Source: Actinocorallia herbida (lineage in GTDB: Bacteria; Actinomycetota; Actinomycetes; Streptosporangiales; Streptosporangiaceae). From it: a DNA stretch of 64,000 nucleotides. The notes below the pieces were generated by a model that saw only the letters and a program-made list of their open reading frames with translations, searched no databases and was not told the origin of the DNA. The stretch spans positions 5,332,001 to 5,396,000 of the forward strand of contig NZ_RJKE01000001.1 in NCBI RefSeq assembly GCF_003751225.1, given 5' to 3'. Within the stretch, counting starts at the first letter, position 1, and every line of letters starts with the position of its first letter. The position numbers and the translations under genes are program-made. This document shows, one piece after another, positions 26,590 through 35,406 of the stretch.

Positions 26590-28833
26590 TCAGGCCGACT
26601 GGCCCGTGAGGAAACTGTCGATCCGCGTGGTGTCCAGCCGGCCGCCGCCCATGGCGACCAGCCTGCTCAACGGCAGCGCCTCGACCATGCGGAGGATGTC
26701 GGGATCGTGTGCGATGCCCGACCCCTCCATCGTCTGGACCGCCTCGCGGAGCAGGGGGCCGCCCTCCGGGTGGCCGAGCCATTGCCCGACCGGGTCCTCC
26801 AGCGTGAGGGGGGCCGCGTACGCCGGGGCCTCGACCGCCACGGAGGCGGTCAGCCGGAGGTCGCGGGAGGAGGCTCCGACGGCGATCTCGAAGTCACCGG
26901 ACTCCAGCGTCCAGCGGCCTCGGGCGGGATGGAAGAACGACAGGTCGCGGGCGCGGAGCTCGAACTCGACCGGCGCGGACTCCCCGGGCACGAGCCCGAC
27001 CTTCGCGAAAGCCCTGAGCTCCCGGACCGGCCGGTCGACCGAGCAGACCGGATCGCCGACGTAGACCTGCACCACTTCCCTGCCTCTGACGGGACCGGTG
27101 TTGGTGAGCGTCAGCCGCACGCGGACGACGACGTCGTCGCCCTGGCCCTCGACCGCGGTGTCCAGATCGGAGTAGGCGAAGGTGGTGTAGGACAGGCCAT
27201 GCCCGAAGGGGTAGGCGACTTCCAGGCCCTTGGCGTCGTAGTAGCGGTATCCGACGTACAGCCGCTCCCCGTAGGACACGATGCCCTCGCTCCCGGGGAA
27301 GTCCAGGTAGCTGGGGTTGTCCTGGAGCCGGACCGGGATCGTCTCGGCGAGCCGGCCCGAGGGATTGACCCGCCCGAACAGCAGGTCGGCGACCGCTCCA
27401 CCGCCGGCCTGCCCGCCGAGCCAGGCCTCCAGGACGGCGCGGGCCCGGTGGTCCCAGCTCGCGGTCTCCACGACGCCGCCGTTCGCCAGGACGACGACCA
27501 CGGACCGGTTGGCCCGCGCCACGGCCTCCAGCAGCCGGAGCTGAGTGCCCGGCAGGCCGAGGTGCTCGCGGTCGGTCCCCTCGGTCTCCTCGCCCTCGGG
27601 CAGCCCGAGGAACACCACGACGACATCGGCCGCCGTCGCGGCGGCGACCGCCTCGGCCCGCAGCGCCCCGTCCTCCGCGCCCGAGAGGGCGAATCCGGGT
27701 GAGTAGGTGACCTTGAGGTGCGGCCCGGCCGCCTCGATGAGGGCGTCCAGGGCGTTGTCGACCCGCGTCGGGGTGACCAGGGAACTGCCCGCCCCCTGGA
27801 ACCTCGGCGTCCTGGCGAACTCGCCGATCACCGCGACGGTCATGTCCGCCCCGGGGTCCAGCGGCAGGATCCCGCGCTCGTTCTTCAGCAGGACCGCGGA
27901 CTCGGCCGCCGCCCGCCGGGCCAGGGCGTGGTGCCGCTCGAAGTCGACGACGGCGCCCGTGCGGGCCCGCGCGGCGCGGTCCACGAGCTCCAGCACCCGT
28001 CGCACCGCCCGGTCCAGGACCGCCTCGTCCAGCCGGCCGGTCTCGACGGCTTCGACGAGCCGCGCCGCGCTGGTGCCGTTCGTCGTCGGCATCTCCAGGT
28101 CCAGCCCCGCCGCGACCGCGGCCACGGGATCGGAGACCGCGCCCCAGTCCGAGACCACCAGGCCGTCGAAGCCCCACTCCTCGCGCAGGACCTCGGTGAG
28201 CAGCCACGGGTGCTGGGCGGCGTGCACACCGTTGACCTTGTTGTAGGCCGCCATCACCGTCCACGGCTGCGCGACGGTGACGATGTGTTCGAAGGCGGCC
28301 AGGTAGATCTCCCGCAGGGTGCGCTCGTCGACCTGGGCGCTGACGCGCATCCGGTCGGTCTCCTGGTTGTTGGCGGCGAAGTGCTTCACCGAGGCTCCCA
28401 CGCCCCGGCTCTGCACCCCCCGCACCAGCGCCGCACCGAGATGGCCGCTGACGACGGGGTCCTCCGACAGGTACTCGAAGTTCCGCCCGCACAGCGGCGA
28501 CCGCTTGATGTTGACGCCCGGCCCCAGCAGAACGGCCACGCCCTCGGCCAGACTCTCGTCGCCGAGCGCCTGACCGACCCGGAGGAGCAGGTCGGGGTCC
28601 CAGGAGGAGCCCAGCGCAGCGGCGGTCGGGAAGCAGGTGGCGGGCACGCTCGCGTGGAGGCTGAACCGCTCGGCGGCGGGGTCCTGCTTGCGCAGGCCGT
28701 GCGGGCCGTCCGTCAGCATGACCGACGGGATGCCGAGCCGTTCGACCGGTGCCGTGTCCCAGGCGCGCGAGCCCGAGAGCAGCGCCGCCTTCTCGGCGAG
28801 GGTGAGGTCGGTGAGGATCTTGGAGATGTCCAT
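26590..28833 (-). CDS. GH3 beta-glycosidase
   Basis: 747 residues from ATG 28833, whose A is also the last base of the upstream TGA (TGATG overlap). GH3 landmarks: VMLTDGPHGLRKQ, SVKHFAANNQETDR (KH substrate motif), and the nucleophile in GFDGLVVSDWGAV (Asp229). The alpha/beta sandwich domain has VAVIGEFARTPRFQGAGSS, and a C-terminal fibronectin-III domain starts around GREVVQVYVGDP. It removes terminal beta-glucose, beta-xylose or alpha-L-arabinose depending on the subfamily; the sequence alone does not decide. No signal peptide is present, so it is cytoplasmic. It is tightly coupled to the GH43 gene. Confidence 0.92.
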   Translation of the reverse strand: MDISKILTDLTLAEKAALLSGSRAWDTAPVERLGIPSVMLTDGPHGLRKQDPAAERFSLHASVPATCFPTAAALGSSWDPDLLLRVGQALGDESLAEGVAVLLGPGVNIKRSPLCGRNFEYLSEDPVVSGHLGAALVRGVQSRGVGASVKHFAANNQETDRMRVSAQVDERTLREIYLAAFEHIVTVAQPWTVMAAYNKVNGVHAAQHPWLLTEVLREEWGFDGLVVSDWGAVSDPVAAVAAGLDLEMPTTNGTSAARLVEAVETGRLDEAVLDRAVRRVLELVDRAARARTGAVVDFERHHALARRAAAESAVLLKNERGILPLDPGADMTVAVIGEFARTPRFQGAGSSLVTPTRVDNALDALIEAAGPHLKVTYSPGFALSGAEDGALRAEAVAAATAADVVVVFLGLPEGEETEGTDREHLGLPGTQLRLLEAVARANRSVVVVLANGGVVETASWDHRARAVLEAWLGGQAGGGAVADLLFGRVNPSGRLAETIPVRLQDNPSYLDFPGSEGIVSYGERLYVGYRYYDAKGLEVAYPFGHGLSYTTFAYSDLDTAVEGQGDDVVVRVRLTLTNTGPVRGREVVQVYVGDPVCSVDRPVRELRAFAKVGLVPGESAPVEFELRARDLSFFHPARGRWTLESGDFEIAVGASSRDLRLTASVAVEAPAYAAPLTLEDPVGQWLGHPEGGPLLREAVQTMEGSGIAHDPDILRMVEALPLSRLVAMGGGRLDTTRIDSFLTGQSA

Positions 28834-29936
28834 CAGTCGTGGTCCTCGATGCGCCATTCGTCGTGCCAGTCGATGCGGGGTGTGTCGCCGTCGAAGCGGA
28901 CGGGGAGCCAGACGTAGTCCGCGATCGAGGTGTCGGGATCCATGAAGGCGGCTCGCGCCTTGGCCTGCTCCTCGCTCACGCCGGGGCCGGGATCCGCCGG
29001 GGCCTGGGCCGGGGCTTCGGCGGGTCCGTCGATCGGAGCCGGCGCCGCCGACAGGCTCTCCAGGACGCGGGCGCAGATCTCGACCGGGACCTCGGGCAGC
29101 CACCGGTCGGCCAGCGCTATGTAGAGGTCCTTCTTGTGGGGGTGCTTGAAGACCGAGGAGATCTGGGACCGGTAGGAGGTGCCGGTCCCGTCACCCGGGT
29201 GCGGGTCGCCCAGCACGGTCCAGGGGCCGTGGTAGGTGTCGGCGACCGCGACCTCGCTCGGGTTGGGGAAGTACCCCGAGGTGCCCGAGGTGAACAGATA
29301 GTGCTTGGCGCCGCGGCGGAAGTAGGCGGGGGCCTCGCGGACGAACGGCGGGCGGGACCGCGGGAGGTGGGTGGAGTAGTAGCCGGTCACGTCGGTGTGG
29401 TCCTCGGTGAGGTCGGCGCAGATGAGCTCGCTGTGGACGCGCTCGAAGTAGTAGTAGCCCTTGCCGTCGGTCGGATCGACGACGAGGTCGAAGTCGCCGG
29501 CGCTCATCCCGAGCGGGCGCAGGCCCGTGCGGACGATCTTGTACGGCCCCTCGATCGCGTCGGCGACCAGCACGGTGGATTCCTGGATCTCGCCCATGAT
29601 CTTGATCCAGCACACGAACCTCCCGGTGCGCCGGTCCTGGACGATGTGCGGCCGGTCGACCATCCGGGCCGGGTGCAGGGGGCTCGCGGGGTCGTCCGGC
29701 TCCGGCGGGATGATCAGCCCGCGGTCCTCCCAGTTGTACAGGTCCCGGGACGCGTACAGGCGGATGCCCCAGTGCCAGATGCCGCTGCCGGGAAGGGTCT
29801 TCTCCTTGTTCTCCCCGTACCAGTAGAAGGTGCCGTCGAGATACAGGATCGACCCGCCGTGGGCCTGGATCCGCTCTCCTTTGGTGTCCAGCCAGACCTG
29901 GCCGGGGGTGATGCTCGTGCGGAGCGTCTCGCTCAC
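28833..29936 (-). CDS. GH43-family glycosidase (arabinosidase/xylosidase/galactosidase type)
   Basis: 367 residues, a five-bladed beta-propeller pattern. The first blade reads PGQVWLDTKGERIQAHGGSI, then LYLDGTFYWYGENKE. The expected acidic residues appear as Asp in DTKGERIQAHGG, Asp in MSAGDFDLVVDPTDG, and Glu in PFVREAPAYFRRG. A Pro/Ala-rich linker (residues ~300-325) separates the last portion. Such GH43 proteins act on arabinan, arabinogalactan or xylan side chains; subfamily and linkage are not resolved. No signal peptide. Its start overlaps the end of the ABC ATPase gene by four bases (ATGA). Confidence 0.82.
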   Translation of the reverse strand: MSETLRTSITPGQVWLDTKGERIQAHGGSILYLDGTFYWYGENKEKTLPGSGIWHWGIRLYASRDLYNWEDRGLIIPPEPDDPASPLHPARMVDRPHIVQDRRTGRFVCWIKIMGEIQESTVLVADAIEGPYKIVRTGLRPLGMSAGDFDLVVDPTDGKGYYYFERVHSELICADLTEDHTDVTGYYSTHLPRSRPPFVREAPAYFRRGAKHYLFTSGTSGYFPNPSEVAVADTYHGPWTVLGDPHPGDGTGTSYRSQISSVFKHPHKKDLYIALADRWLPEVPVEICARVLESLSAAPAPIDGPAEAPAQAPADPGPGVSEEQAKARAAFMDPDTSIADYVWLPVRFDGDTPRIDWHDEWRIEDHD

Positions 29937-30790
29937 GTGCTGCTTCCTTCGTTCGCTGGTGAACCGGCCTCGGCCAGGCGGCGCCGCTCGGCGCGGCGCT
30001 TGCCCTGCTCCACCGGGTCGGCGACCGGCGAGGCCAGGACGAGGCGGCGGGTGTAGGGGTGCTCCGGCGCTGAGGTGACCTGCGGGGCGGGCCCGGTCTC
30101 CACCAGGTCACCGCGGTACAGGACGGCCACGCGGTGGCTGATGTGGCGGACCACGGCCAGGTCGTGCGAGATGAACAGGTAGGCCACCCCCGTACGGCGC
30201 TGGATGTCGATGAGGAGGTCCAGCACGCGGGCCTGGGTCGACAGGTCGAGCGCGGAGACGGGCTCGTCGCAGACGATCAGCCGGGGCTCGGGGGCCAGCG
30301 CCCGCGCGATGGCCACGCGCTGGCGCTGGCCGCCGCTGAACTCCCGGGGCAGCCGCTCGGCGGCGTCGGCGGGCAGCCCGACCTGGTCGAGCAGGTCGCC
30401 GACCCTCCTGCGGGCGTCGCTCGGGCGCGTCCCCTGGACGACGAGCGGCTCGCTCAGGATGTCGCCGACCGTCAGCGAGGGATTCAGCGAGGTGTAGGGA
30501 TCCTGGAAGACGACCTGAAGGTCGCGGGCCAGGGAGCGCCGTTCCTTGGCGGGGAGCCGGGTGATGTCCCGGCCGCCGAAGACGATGCGGCCGCCGCTGG
30601 GCCTGGCCAGCCCGAGCAGGGCCCGGCCGATCGTCGTCTTTCCCGAGCCGGACTCGCCGACGAGACCGAGCGTCTCGCCCTGCGCCACGGTCAGGGAGAC
30701 CCCGTGCAGGATCTCCACCGGACGGGCCCGGAAGCCCTGGCCGGGATAGGCGAGCCGCAGGTCCTGCACTTCGAGCAGAGGCGTGGTCAT
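29933..30790 (-). CDS. Oligopeptide/oligosaccharide-type ABC importer, ATP-binding subunit (DppF/OppF class)
   Basis: 285 residues from ATG 30790 (ATGA overlap with the previous gene). Walker A: GLVGESGSGKTTIGRALLG. The Q-loop region is VVFQDPYTSLNPSLTVGD. ABC signature: FSGGQRQRVAIARAL. Walker B: RLIVCDEPVSALDLS. H-loop: LFISHDLAVVRH. The C-terminal oligopeptide-transporter extension HPYTRRLVLASPV is present. It pairs with the ATPase half of the fused protein encoded just upstream to power uptake by the SBP_bac_5 system. Confidence 0.93.
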   Translation of the reverse strand: MTTPLLEVQDLRLAYPGQGFRARPVEILHGVSLTVAQGETLGLVGESGSGKTTIGRALLGLARPSGGRIVFGGRDITRLPAKERRSLARDLQVVFQDPYTSLNPSLTVGDILSEPLVVQGTRPSDARRRVGDLLDQVGLPADAAERLPREFSGGQRQRVAIARALAPEPRLIVCDEPVSALDLSTQARVLDLLIDIQRRTGVAYLFISHDLAVVRHISHRVAVLYRGDLVETGPAPQVTSAPEHPYTRRLVLASPVADPVEQGKRRAERRRLAEAGSPANEGSST

Positions 30791-32616
30791 CGGGTCTCCT
30801 TCCCCGTGCCGCCGGCCACCGGGGCGGCCGGGACCGCCGCGGGGGGCGGGTCGGTCCGCACGGTCTCCTCGTCCAGGACCGAGTCCAGGAGCAGCTTCGT
30901 GTAGGGGTGCCGGGCCCGGTGGAAGATCTCCATGGCCGTCCCCGTCTCGACGACCTGTCCTTCGCGCATGACGGCGATGCGGTCGCACAGGTCGGCGACC
31001 ACGCCGAAGTTGTGGGTGACCATCAGCACCGCCATGCCCATCTCCTCCTGCAGGTCCCGCAGCAGGTCGAGGATCTCGGCCTGCACGGTGACGTCGAGCG
31101 CCGTCGTCGGCTCGTCGGCGACCAGCAGGACGGGGCGGCAGGCCACGGCACCCGCGATGAGCACCCGCTGCGCCATGCCGCCGGAGATCTCGTGCGGGTG
31201 GCTGCGGAACGTGCGCTCCGGGTCGGGGATGCCGACCCGCGCGAGAAGCGCCAGAACCCGCTCGCGGGCCTCCTGCCGCGAGATCCCGCTCGCCGCGCGC
31301 AGCCCTTCGACGAGCTGTGACCCGACCGTGGCGGAGGGGTCGAGGTTGGACATGGGTTCCTGCGGGACGTAGGCGATGGTCTTGCCGCGCAACCCGCGCA
31401 GCTCCCGTTCGCCCAGCCCGACCAGCTCGCGCCCGTTCAGGCGGATCGAGCCCCGGGTGACGACCGCCTCCGGAGGCAGCACGCCCAGGACCGCGAACGC
31501 CGTCTGGGTCTTGCCCGAGCCCGACTCTCCGACCAGCCCGAGCGTCTCCCCGGTCTCCAGCCGCAGGTCCACCCCGCTGACCACTTCCTTGAGCTCCCCC
31601 GACGGCGTCGGGTAAGCGATCGCCAGGTCCCGCACGGTGAGCAGCGCAGCCGGCGCGTCCTCTCCCGCCGCATCGTCTCCCGCCTGCGCGGGGGCCGCCT
31701 TGGGCAGCGCGTTCTTCGCGGGCTTGGGGGTGGCGCCTTCGAGGGTGTCGCGCAGCGCGTTGCCGAACAGGACGAGCGAGGCGGTCATGGTGCCGAGCAC
31801 CAGGCTGGGCCAGAGGATCTGCAAGGGGGCGATGTACAGGTTCTGGAAGCCTTCGGCGGCCATGGACCCGAAGCTGGGGGTACTGGCCGGTCCGACGCCC
31901 AGGAAGGCCAGGCCCGCCTGGACGCCGATGGACGAACCGCACAGGAACGCCGCCGCGACGATCACGGGGCCGCGCACCGCGGACAGCACGTGGCGGGCCA
32001 GGATGCGCAGGTCGGTCAGCCCGGACACCCGGGCCGCGTCGACGAACAGCTCGTTCTTCACCCCGACGACCTGGTTGCGCACGATCCGGTAGATGCCGGG
32101 CGACAGCAGCACACCGAAGATGGCCATGGTGACGCGGAAGTCGCCGCCCGTCAGCGGCATGAGGACGATGAGCAGCAGCAGCCCGGGGAACGTCATGATG
32201 AGGCTGAACGTCCACTCGGTCGCCGAGCGCGCCCGGTCGTAGTAGCCGCCGACCAGCCCGGCGGTCACGCCGACGGCCAGGGCGATGCCGGCGCCGATGA
32301 GCGCGGAGACCACGCTGGTGTTGATGGAGTGCAGCAGCCGCGCCCAGATGTCGCGGCCGCTGTGGTCGCCGCCCAGCGGGTAATCCGGTGTGCCGAATCC
32401 GGCGTCGATGTGGTCGAGGGAGGAGGCGTTCGGACCGTGCGAGGCGAGCACCGGCGCGAGCAGTCCCAGGGCGACGATCAGGAGCACCAGGGTCGCGGTG
32501 GCGACCGCCTGCGGGTCGCGGAGGAGCCTGCGCGCGGCCGAGGCCCGGCGCGCCGGCGGCTGCGCGGCGGAGCCGGCCGCGGCCGCGGATTCCACGCGGG
32601 AGGTGTCGGCGGTCAA
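30787..32616 (-). CDS. Fused ABC importer permease (DppC-like) and ATPase (DppD-like)
   Basis: 609 residues. Residues ~1-295 form a DppC-type permease: a helix near TATLVLLIVALGLLAPVLAS, an EAA-type loop around VDAARVSGLTDLRILARH, and the segment GLAFLGVGPASTPSFG. A charged linker follows (~300-325). Residues ~330-590 form an ATPase: GLVGESGSGKTQTAFAVLG, YVPQEPMSNLDPS, the signature ISGGMAQRVLIAGAV, VLLVADEPTTALDVT, and MVTHNFGVVAD. Fusing inner-membrane and motor domains is seen in some actinobacterial members of this family. It overlaps both neighbouring genes by ATGA, giving strong translational coupling. Confidence 0.92.
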   Translation of the reverse strand: MTADTSRVESAAAAGSAAQPPARRASAARRLLRDPQAVATATLVLLIVALGLLAPVLASHGPNASSLDHIDAGFGTPDYPLGGDHSGRDIWARLLHSINTSVVSALIGAGIALAVGVTAGLVGGYYDRARSATEWTFSLIMTFPGLLLLIVLMPLTGGDFRVTMAIFGVLLSPGIYRIVRNQVVGVKNELFVDAARVSGLTDLRILARHVLSAVRGPVIVAAAFLCGSSIGVQAGLAFLGVGPASTPSFGSMAAEGFQNLYIAPLQILWPSLVLGTMTASLVLFGNALRDTLEGATPKPAKNALPKAAPAQAGDDAAGEDAPAALLTVRDLAIAYPTPSGELKEVVSGVDLRLETGETLGLVGESGSGKTQTAFAVLGVLPPEAVVTRGSIRLNGRELVGLGERELRGLRGKTIAYVPQEPMSNLDPSATVGSQLVEGLRAASGISRQEARERVLALLARVGIPDPERTFRSHPHEISGGMAQRVLIAGAVACRPVLLVADEPTTALDVTVQAEILDLLRDLQEEMGMAVLMVTHNFGVVADLCDRIAVMREGQVVETGTAMEIFHRARHPYTKLLLDSVLDEETVRTDPPPAAVPAAPVAGGTGKETR

Positions 32617-33554
32617 AAGATCCTCGCCTTCGGGTTGAGCCAGCCGTTCGCGAGGTCGACGGCGAGGTTGACGGTGACGACGAGGAGCACGGCGAACAGC
32701 GTGATGCCCATGATCACGGGCACGTCCCCCTGGAGGGAGGCGTCGAAGGCGAAGCTGCCGAAGCCCGGGATCGCGAACACCTTCTCGATGATGAGCGCGC
32801 CGCCCAGCAGCGCGATGAACTCGAACGACAGGACCGTCAGCGCGGGTCCCGCCGCGTTGCGCAGCGCGTGCCTGAGCACCACCGACCGGTGGGAGATCCC
32901 GCGGGTGCGCAGCGTGCGGACGTAGTCCTTGCGCAACTCGCCGATCATGGTCCCGCGCACCTGCGCGGTGAGGCCCGCGACGCTCCCGACCAGCAGCGCG
33001 ACTACCGGGATGGTGATGGTCCGCGCCCAGGCCACCGGGTCCTCGCTCATCGGGGTGAAGCCGGTGGCGGGCAGCAGCTTCGCCTTGATCGCCAGCAGGT
33101 AGACCAGGCCGATCGCGATGAGCAGGTTGGGCACCAGGTGGCCGGTCAGGGAGGCCGCCTGGGTGATCTTGTCGACCGCGCCGCCGCGCGAGGCGGCCAG
33201 GACGCCGAGCGTGATGCTGACGGCGACCGTGAGCAGCAGCGTGACGACGACGATCGACAGGGTCACGCCGAGGTGCTGCCCGACGGTACGGCTGACCGGC
33301 TCTCCCGAGAAGAAGGAGGCGCCCAGGTCGCCGCGGACGGCACCGGACAGCCAGTCGAGGTACTGGACCATCACCGGCCGGTCCAGACCCATGTCGGCTT
33401 TCAGCGCCGCGATCGCCTCCGGCGTCGCGCTGAGACCGATCCGGCTGCCCACGACGTCGTCGAAGGACGGGACCAGCAGAAGGAACGTGATGAGGGTGAC
33501 GAGGACCGCGAGCACCAGTCCGGAGAACAGGCGGCGCAGCACGTAGCGGAGCAT
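32613..33554 (-). CDS. ABC importer permease (DppB-like)
   Basis: 313 residues with six predicted helices. The N-terminus MLRYVLRRLFSGLVLAVLVT and the periplasmic TPEAIAALKADMGLDRPVMV block are typical of DppB/OppB. The EAA loop is DYVRTLRTRGISHRSVVLRH. It forms the heteromeric channel with the permease half of the fused protein. Its stop overlaps the start of the fused gene (ATGA), and it is 61 bases after the solute-binding protein gene. Confidence 0.93.
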   Translation of the reverse strand: MLRYVLRRLFSGLVLAVLVTLITFLLLVPSFDDVVGSRIGLSATPEAIAALKADMGLDRPVMVQYLDWLSGAVRGDLGASFFSGEPVSRTVGQHLGVTLSIVVVTLLLTVAVSITLGVLAASRGGAVDKITQAASLTGHLVPNLLIAIGLVYLLAIKAKLLPATGFTPMSEDPVAWARTITIPVVALLVGSVAGLTAQVRGTMIGELRKDYVRTLRTRGISHRSVVLRHALRNAAGPALTVLSFEFIALLGGALIIEKVFAIPGFGSFAFDASLQGDVPVIMGITLFAVLLVVTVNLAVDLANGWLNPKARIF

Positions 33555-33615
33555 GTGGCTTCCTTCGGGTCTTGCGTGGTCCGGGCGGCCCCGGCCGGGG
33601 CCGCCCGGATCGTGT

Positions 33616-35160
33616 TCAGTCGGAGGTGCCGAAGGACCGGACGGTGATGGCGGCCGAGGAACCGTCGCCGAGGTACTCGACCCCCTTGGCGGTCACCCAG
33701 TTGGTGCCGATGTCCATGACGGGGGCGAACCAGGCCTCCTCCACGAAGAACCGGGTGATCTTCTTGTAGGTCCCGGCGGGGTCCGCCACGGTGTCCGCCT
33801 CGCCGAGCAGCTCGGTGAGCTCGGGGTCGGCGGACTTGAACGGGTTGGTGGGCGTGCCGGGCGTGGTGTAGGTGTCCACCAGCAGCGGGTCGTGGTCGAG
33901 CCCGTAGATGCCGAAGTACATCGGGTACTTCGCCGAGCCCAGCGCGGTGAACTGCTGCTGGATCGGCACCGACTCCCACGTCACCTTGACGCCGATGTCG
34001 GCCAGGCTCTGGGCGATCAAGGGCTCGAGCGGCTTGGTGGTGACGAAGCTCGGCATCGTGACGGCGAAGCCGTCCGCGTACCCGGCCTCGGCCAGCAGCT
34101 TCTTGGCGCCCGCGACGTCGTAGGGGTAGCGCTCGTCCAGCGCGGCGTCGTAGGCGGTGCCCTTCGGGTTGAAGAGCTGGGCGGTGGGCAGCCCGGAGCC
34201 GCGCAGGACGGTCTGGACCAGCTTGGCGCGGTCGAACGCCATGTTGATCGCCTGGCGCACCTTCAGGTCGCCGAGCGGCTTGAGCTTGCTGCCCGCGCGG
34301 TCGGCGAGGAACAGCGTCGCCACCGTGCTCGCCTTGATCTGCTTGAGCCCGAGGCCGGCCGACTTCAGGGCCTCGACCTGGGAGGAGTCGACGGTGCCGG
34401 CGTTGAGCTCGCCGGCGCGCAGCGCGTTGACCACCGCCGCCCGGTCGGGCATGACCCGGACCTGGATCGTGTCGAACGGGTAGAGGTCGGGGTTCCAGTA
34501 GTCCTTGCGCTTCTTCAGCGTGTAGGTCGAGCCGCTGACCGTCGCGGCCTTGTCCAGGATGTAGGGGCCGGAGCTGACGGGGTCCGTCGCGGCGTTCGGC
34601 TGCTTCATCGCCGCCGGGTCGGCGATCACGCTGCTGCTTCCGGCCAGGTACGTGATCAGGGAGTCGTCGGCGGCCTTCAGCTTGAGGACCAGCGTCAGGT
34701 CGTCGGGCGCTTCGACCGCCTTGACCGACGCGAGGTAGGACTGGCTCGGGCCGGGGGTCTCGCGGATCGCGTCCAGGCTCGCCTTGGCGGCCACGGCGTT
34801 CACCGGGGCGCCCGAACTGAACTTCATACCCGAGCGGATCTTGAACGTCAGGGTCTCGCGGTCTTCGGAGTAGGTGTAGGACTCGGCCGCGTTCGGCTGG
34901 ATCCGCCCCTGCTCGTCGGTGTAGAGGAGCGTGTCGTAGAGCGAGGCCCAGACATAGGCGGCCTGCCCTCCGTCGAGCCGCGTCACCTCGAAGGAGCTCG
35001 GGGCGGACTGGATGGCGAGAGCGAGCTTCGTGCTCGCCGATGTGTCCGAAGAATCGGACTCTGCTCCGCCGCACGCCGCCGTGGTGAGCAGCGCCGCCGC
35101 CGCGACGGTGGCGGTGAGGATCCGGGACCGCTGGAAGAGCGGTCTGGCCGAGATGGACAT
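33616..35160 (-). CDS. ABC solute-binding lipoprotein, SBP_bac_5 family
   Basis: 514 residues. The signal peptide has RSR then ILTATVAAAALLTTAAC, giving a lipobox with Cys30. The mature protein has the family-5 pattern: YDTLLYTDEQGRIQPNAAES, LTFKIRSGMKFSSGAPVNA, VRQAINMAFDRAKLVQ, and LLAEAGYADGFAV near the C-terminus. The family includes peptide binders and also experimentally shown oligosaccharide binders (Thermotoga). Here, at the head of a glycosidase-ara operon, a glycoside ligand is the better inference. It is the first gene of the cassette, with the 27-bp operator 55 bases upstream of its start. Confidence 0.92.
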   Translation of the reverse strand: MSISARPLFQRSRILTATVAAAALLTTAACGGAESDSSDTSASTKLALAIQSAPSSFEVTRLDGGQAAYVWASLYDTLLYTDEQGRIQPNAAESYTYSEDRETLTFKIRSGMKFSSGAPVNAVAAKASLDAIRETPGPSQSYLASVKAVEAPDDLTLVLKLKAADDSLITYLAGSSSVIADPAAMKQPNAATDPVSSGPYILDKAATVSGSTYTLKKRKDYWNPDLYPFDTIQVRVMPDRAAVVNALRAGELNAGTVDSSQVEALKSAGLGLKQIKASTVATLFLADRAGSKLKPLGDLKVRQAINMAFDRAKLVQTVLRGSGLPTAQLFNPKGTAYDAALDERYPYDVAGAKKLLAEAGYADGFAVTMPSFVTTKPLEPLIAQSLADIGVKVTWESVPIQQQFTALGSAKYPMYFGIYGLDHDPLLVDTYTTPGTPTNPFKSADPELTELLGEADTVADPAGTYKKITRFFVEEAWFAPVMDIGTNWVTAKGVEYLGDGSSAAITVRSFGTSD

Positions 35161-35214
35161 GGAACTCCCTGTGGGGGCGGGCCCTGGGTCGGGGATGGGG
35201 CCTTCGGGACGGAA

Positions 35215-35241
35215 CTAATTCGCATTAGTAATGCGGATTAG
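35215..35241. promoter_or_regulatory. 27-bp palindromic operator, copy 1 (LacI site)
   Basis: The inverted repeat has inner arms CGCATTA (35221-35227) and TAATGCG (35229-35235) around a central G. It extends outward as CTAAT on the left and ATTAG on the right, with one mismatched pair. It lies between the solute-binding protein gene and the divergent LacI gene. A 22-of-27 match occurs at 37787-37813 before the MFS gene. It is therefore the likely binding site of the LacI regulator encoded at 35407. Confidence 0.75.
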
Positions 35242-35406
35242 CATGGTAGACCGGGCTCGTGGGAGAGGCAAGACACGGGTTCGCAACAGCGCCGTCACCT
35301 GCCGTGCACGGGGTGCTCGACCGGCCTGGGAGTGCGGGCGAGCGCGCACCGGCAGGTCCTACGATGGGGCGACGCCGAAGATCGGCGCCCCTGCGATGAG
35401 AAGGCC

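Noticed and set aside
29933-35160. Importer as a dedicated dipeptide transporter
   Set aside because: The families allow it, but the operon context with six glycosidase-family proteins and araDAB makes a sugar ligand the better reading; peptide uptake is not excluded.
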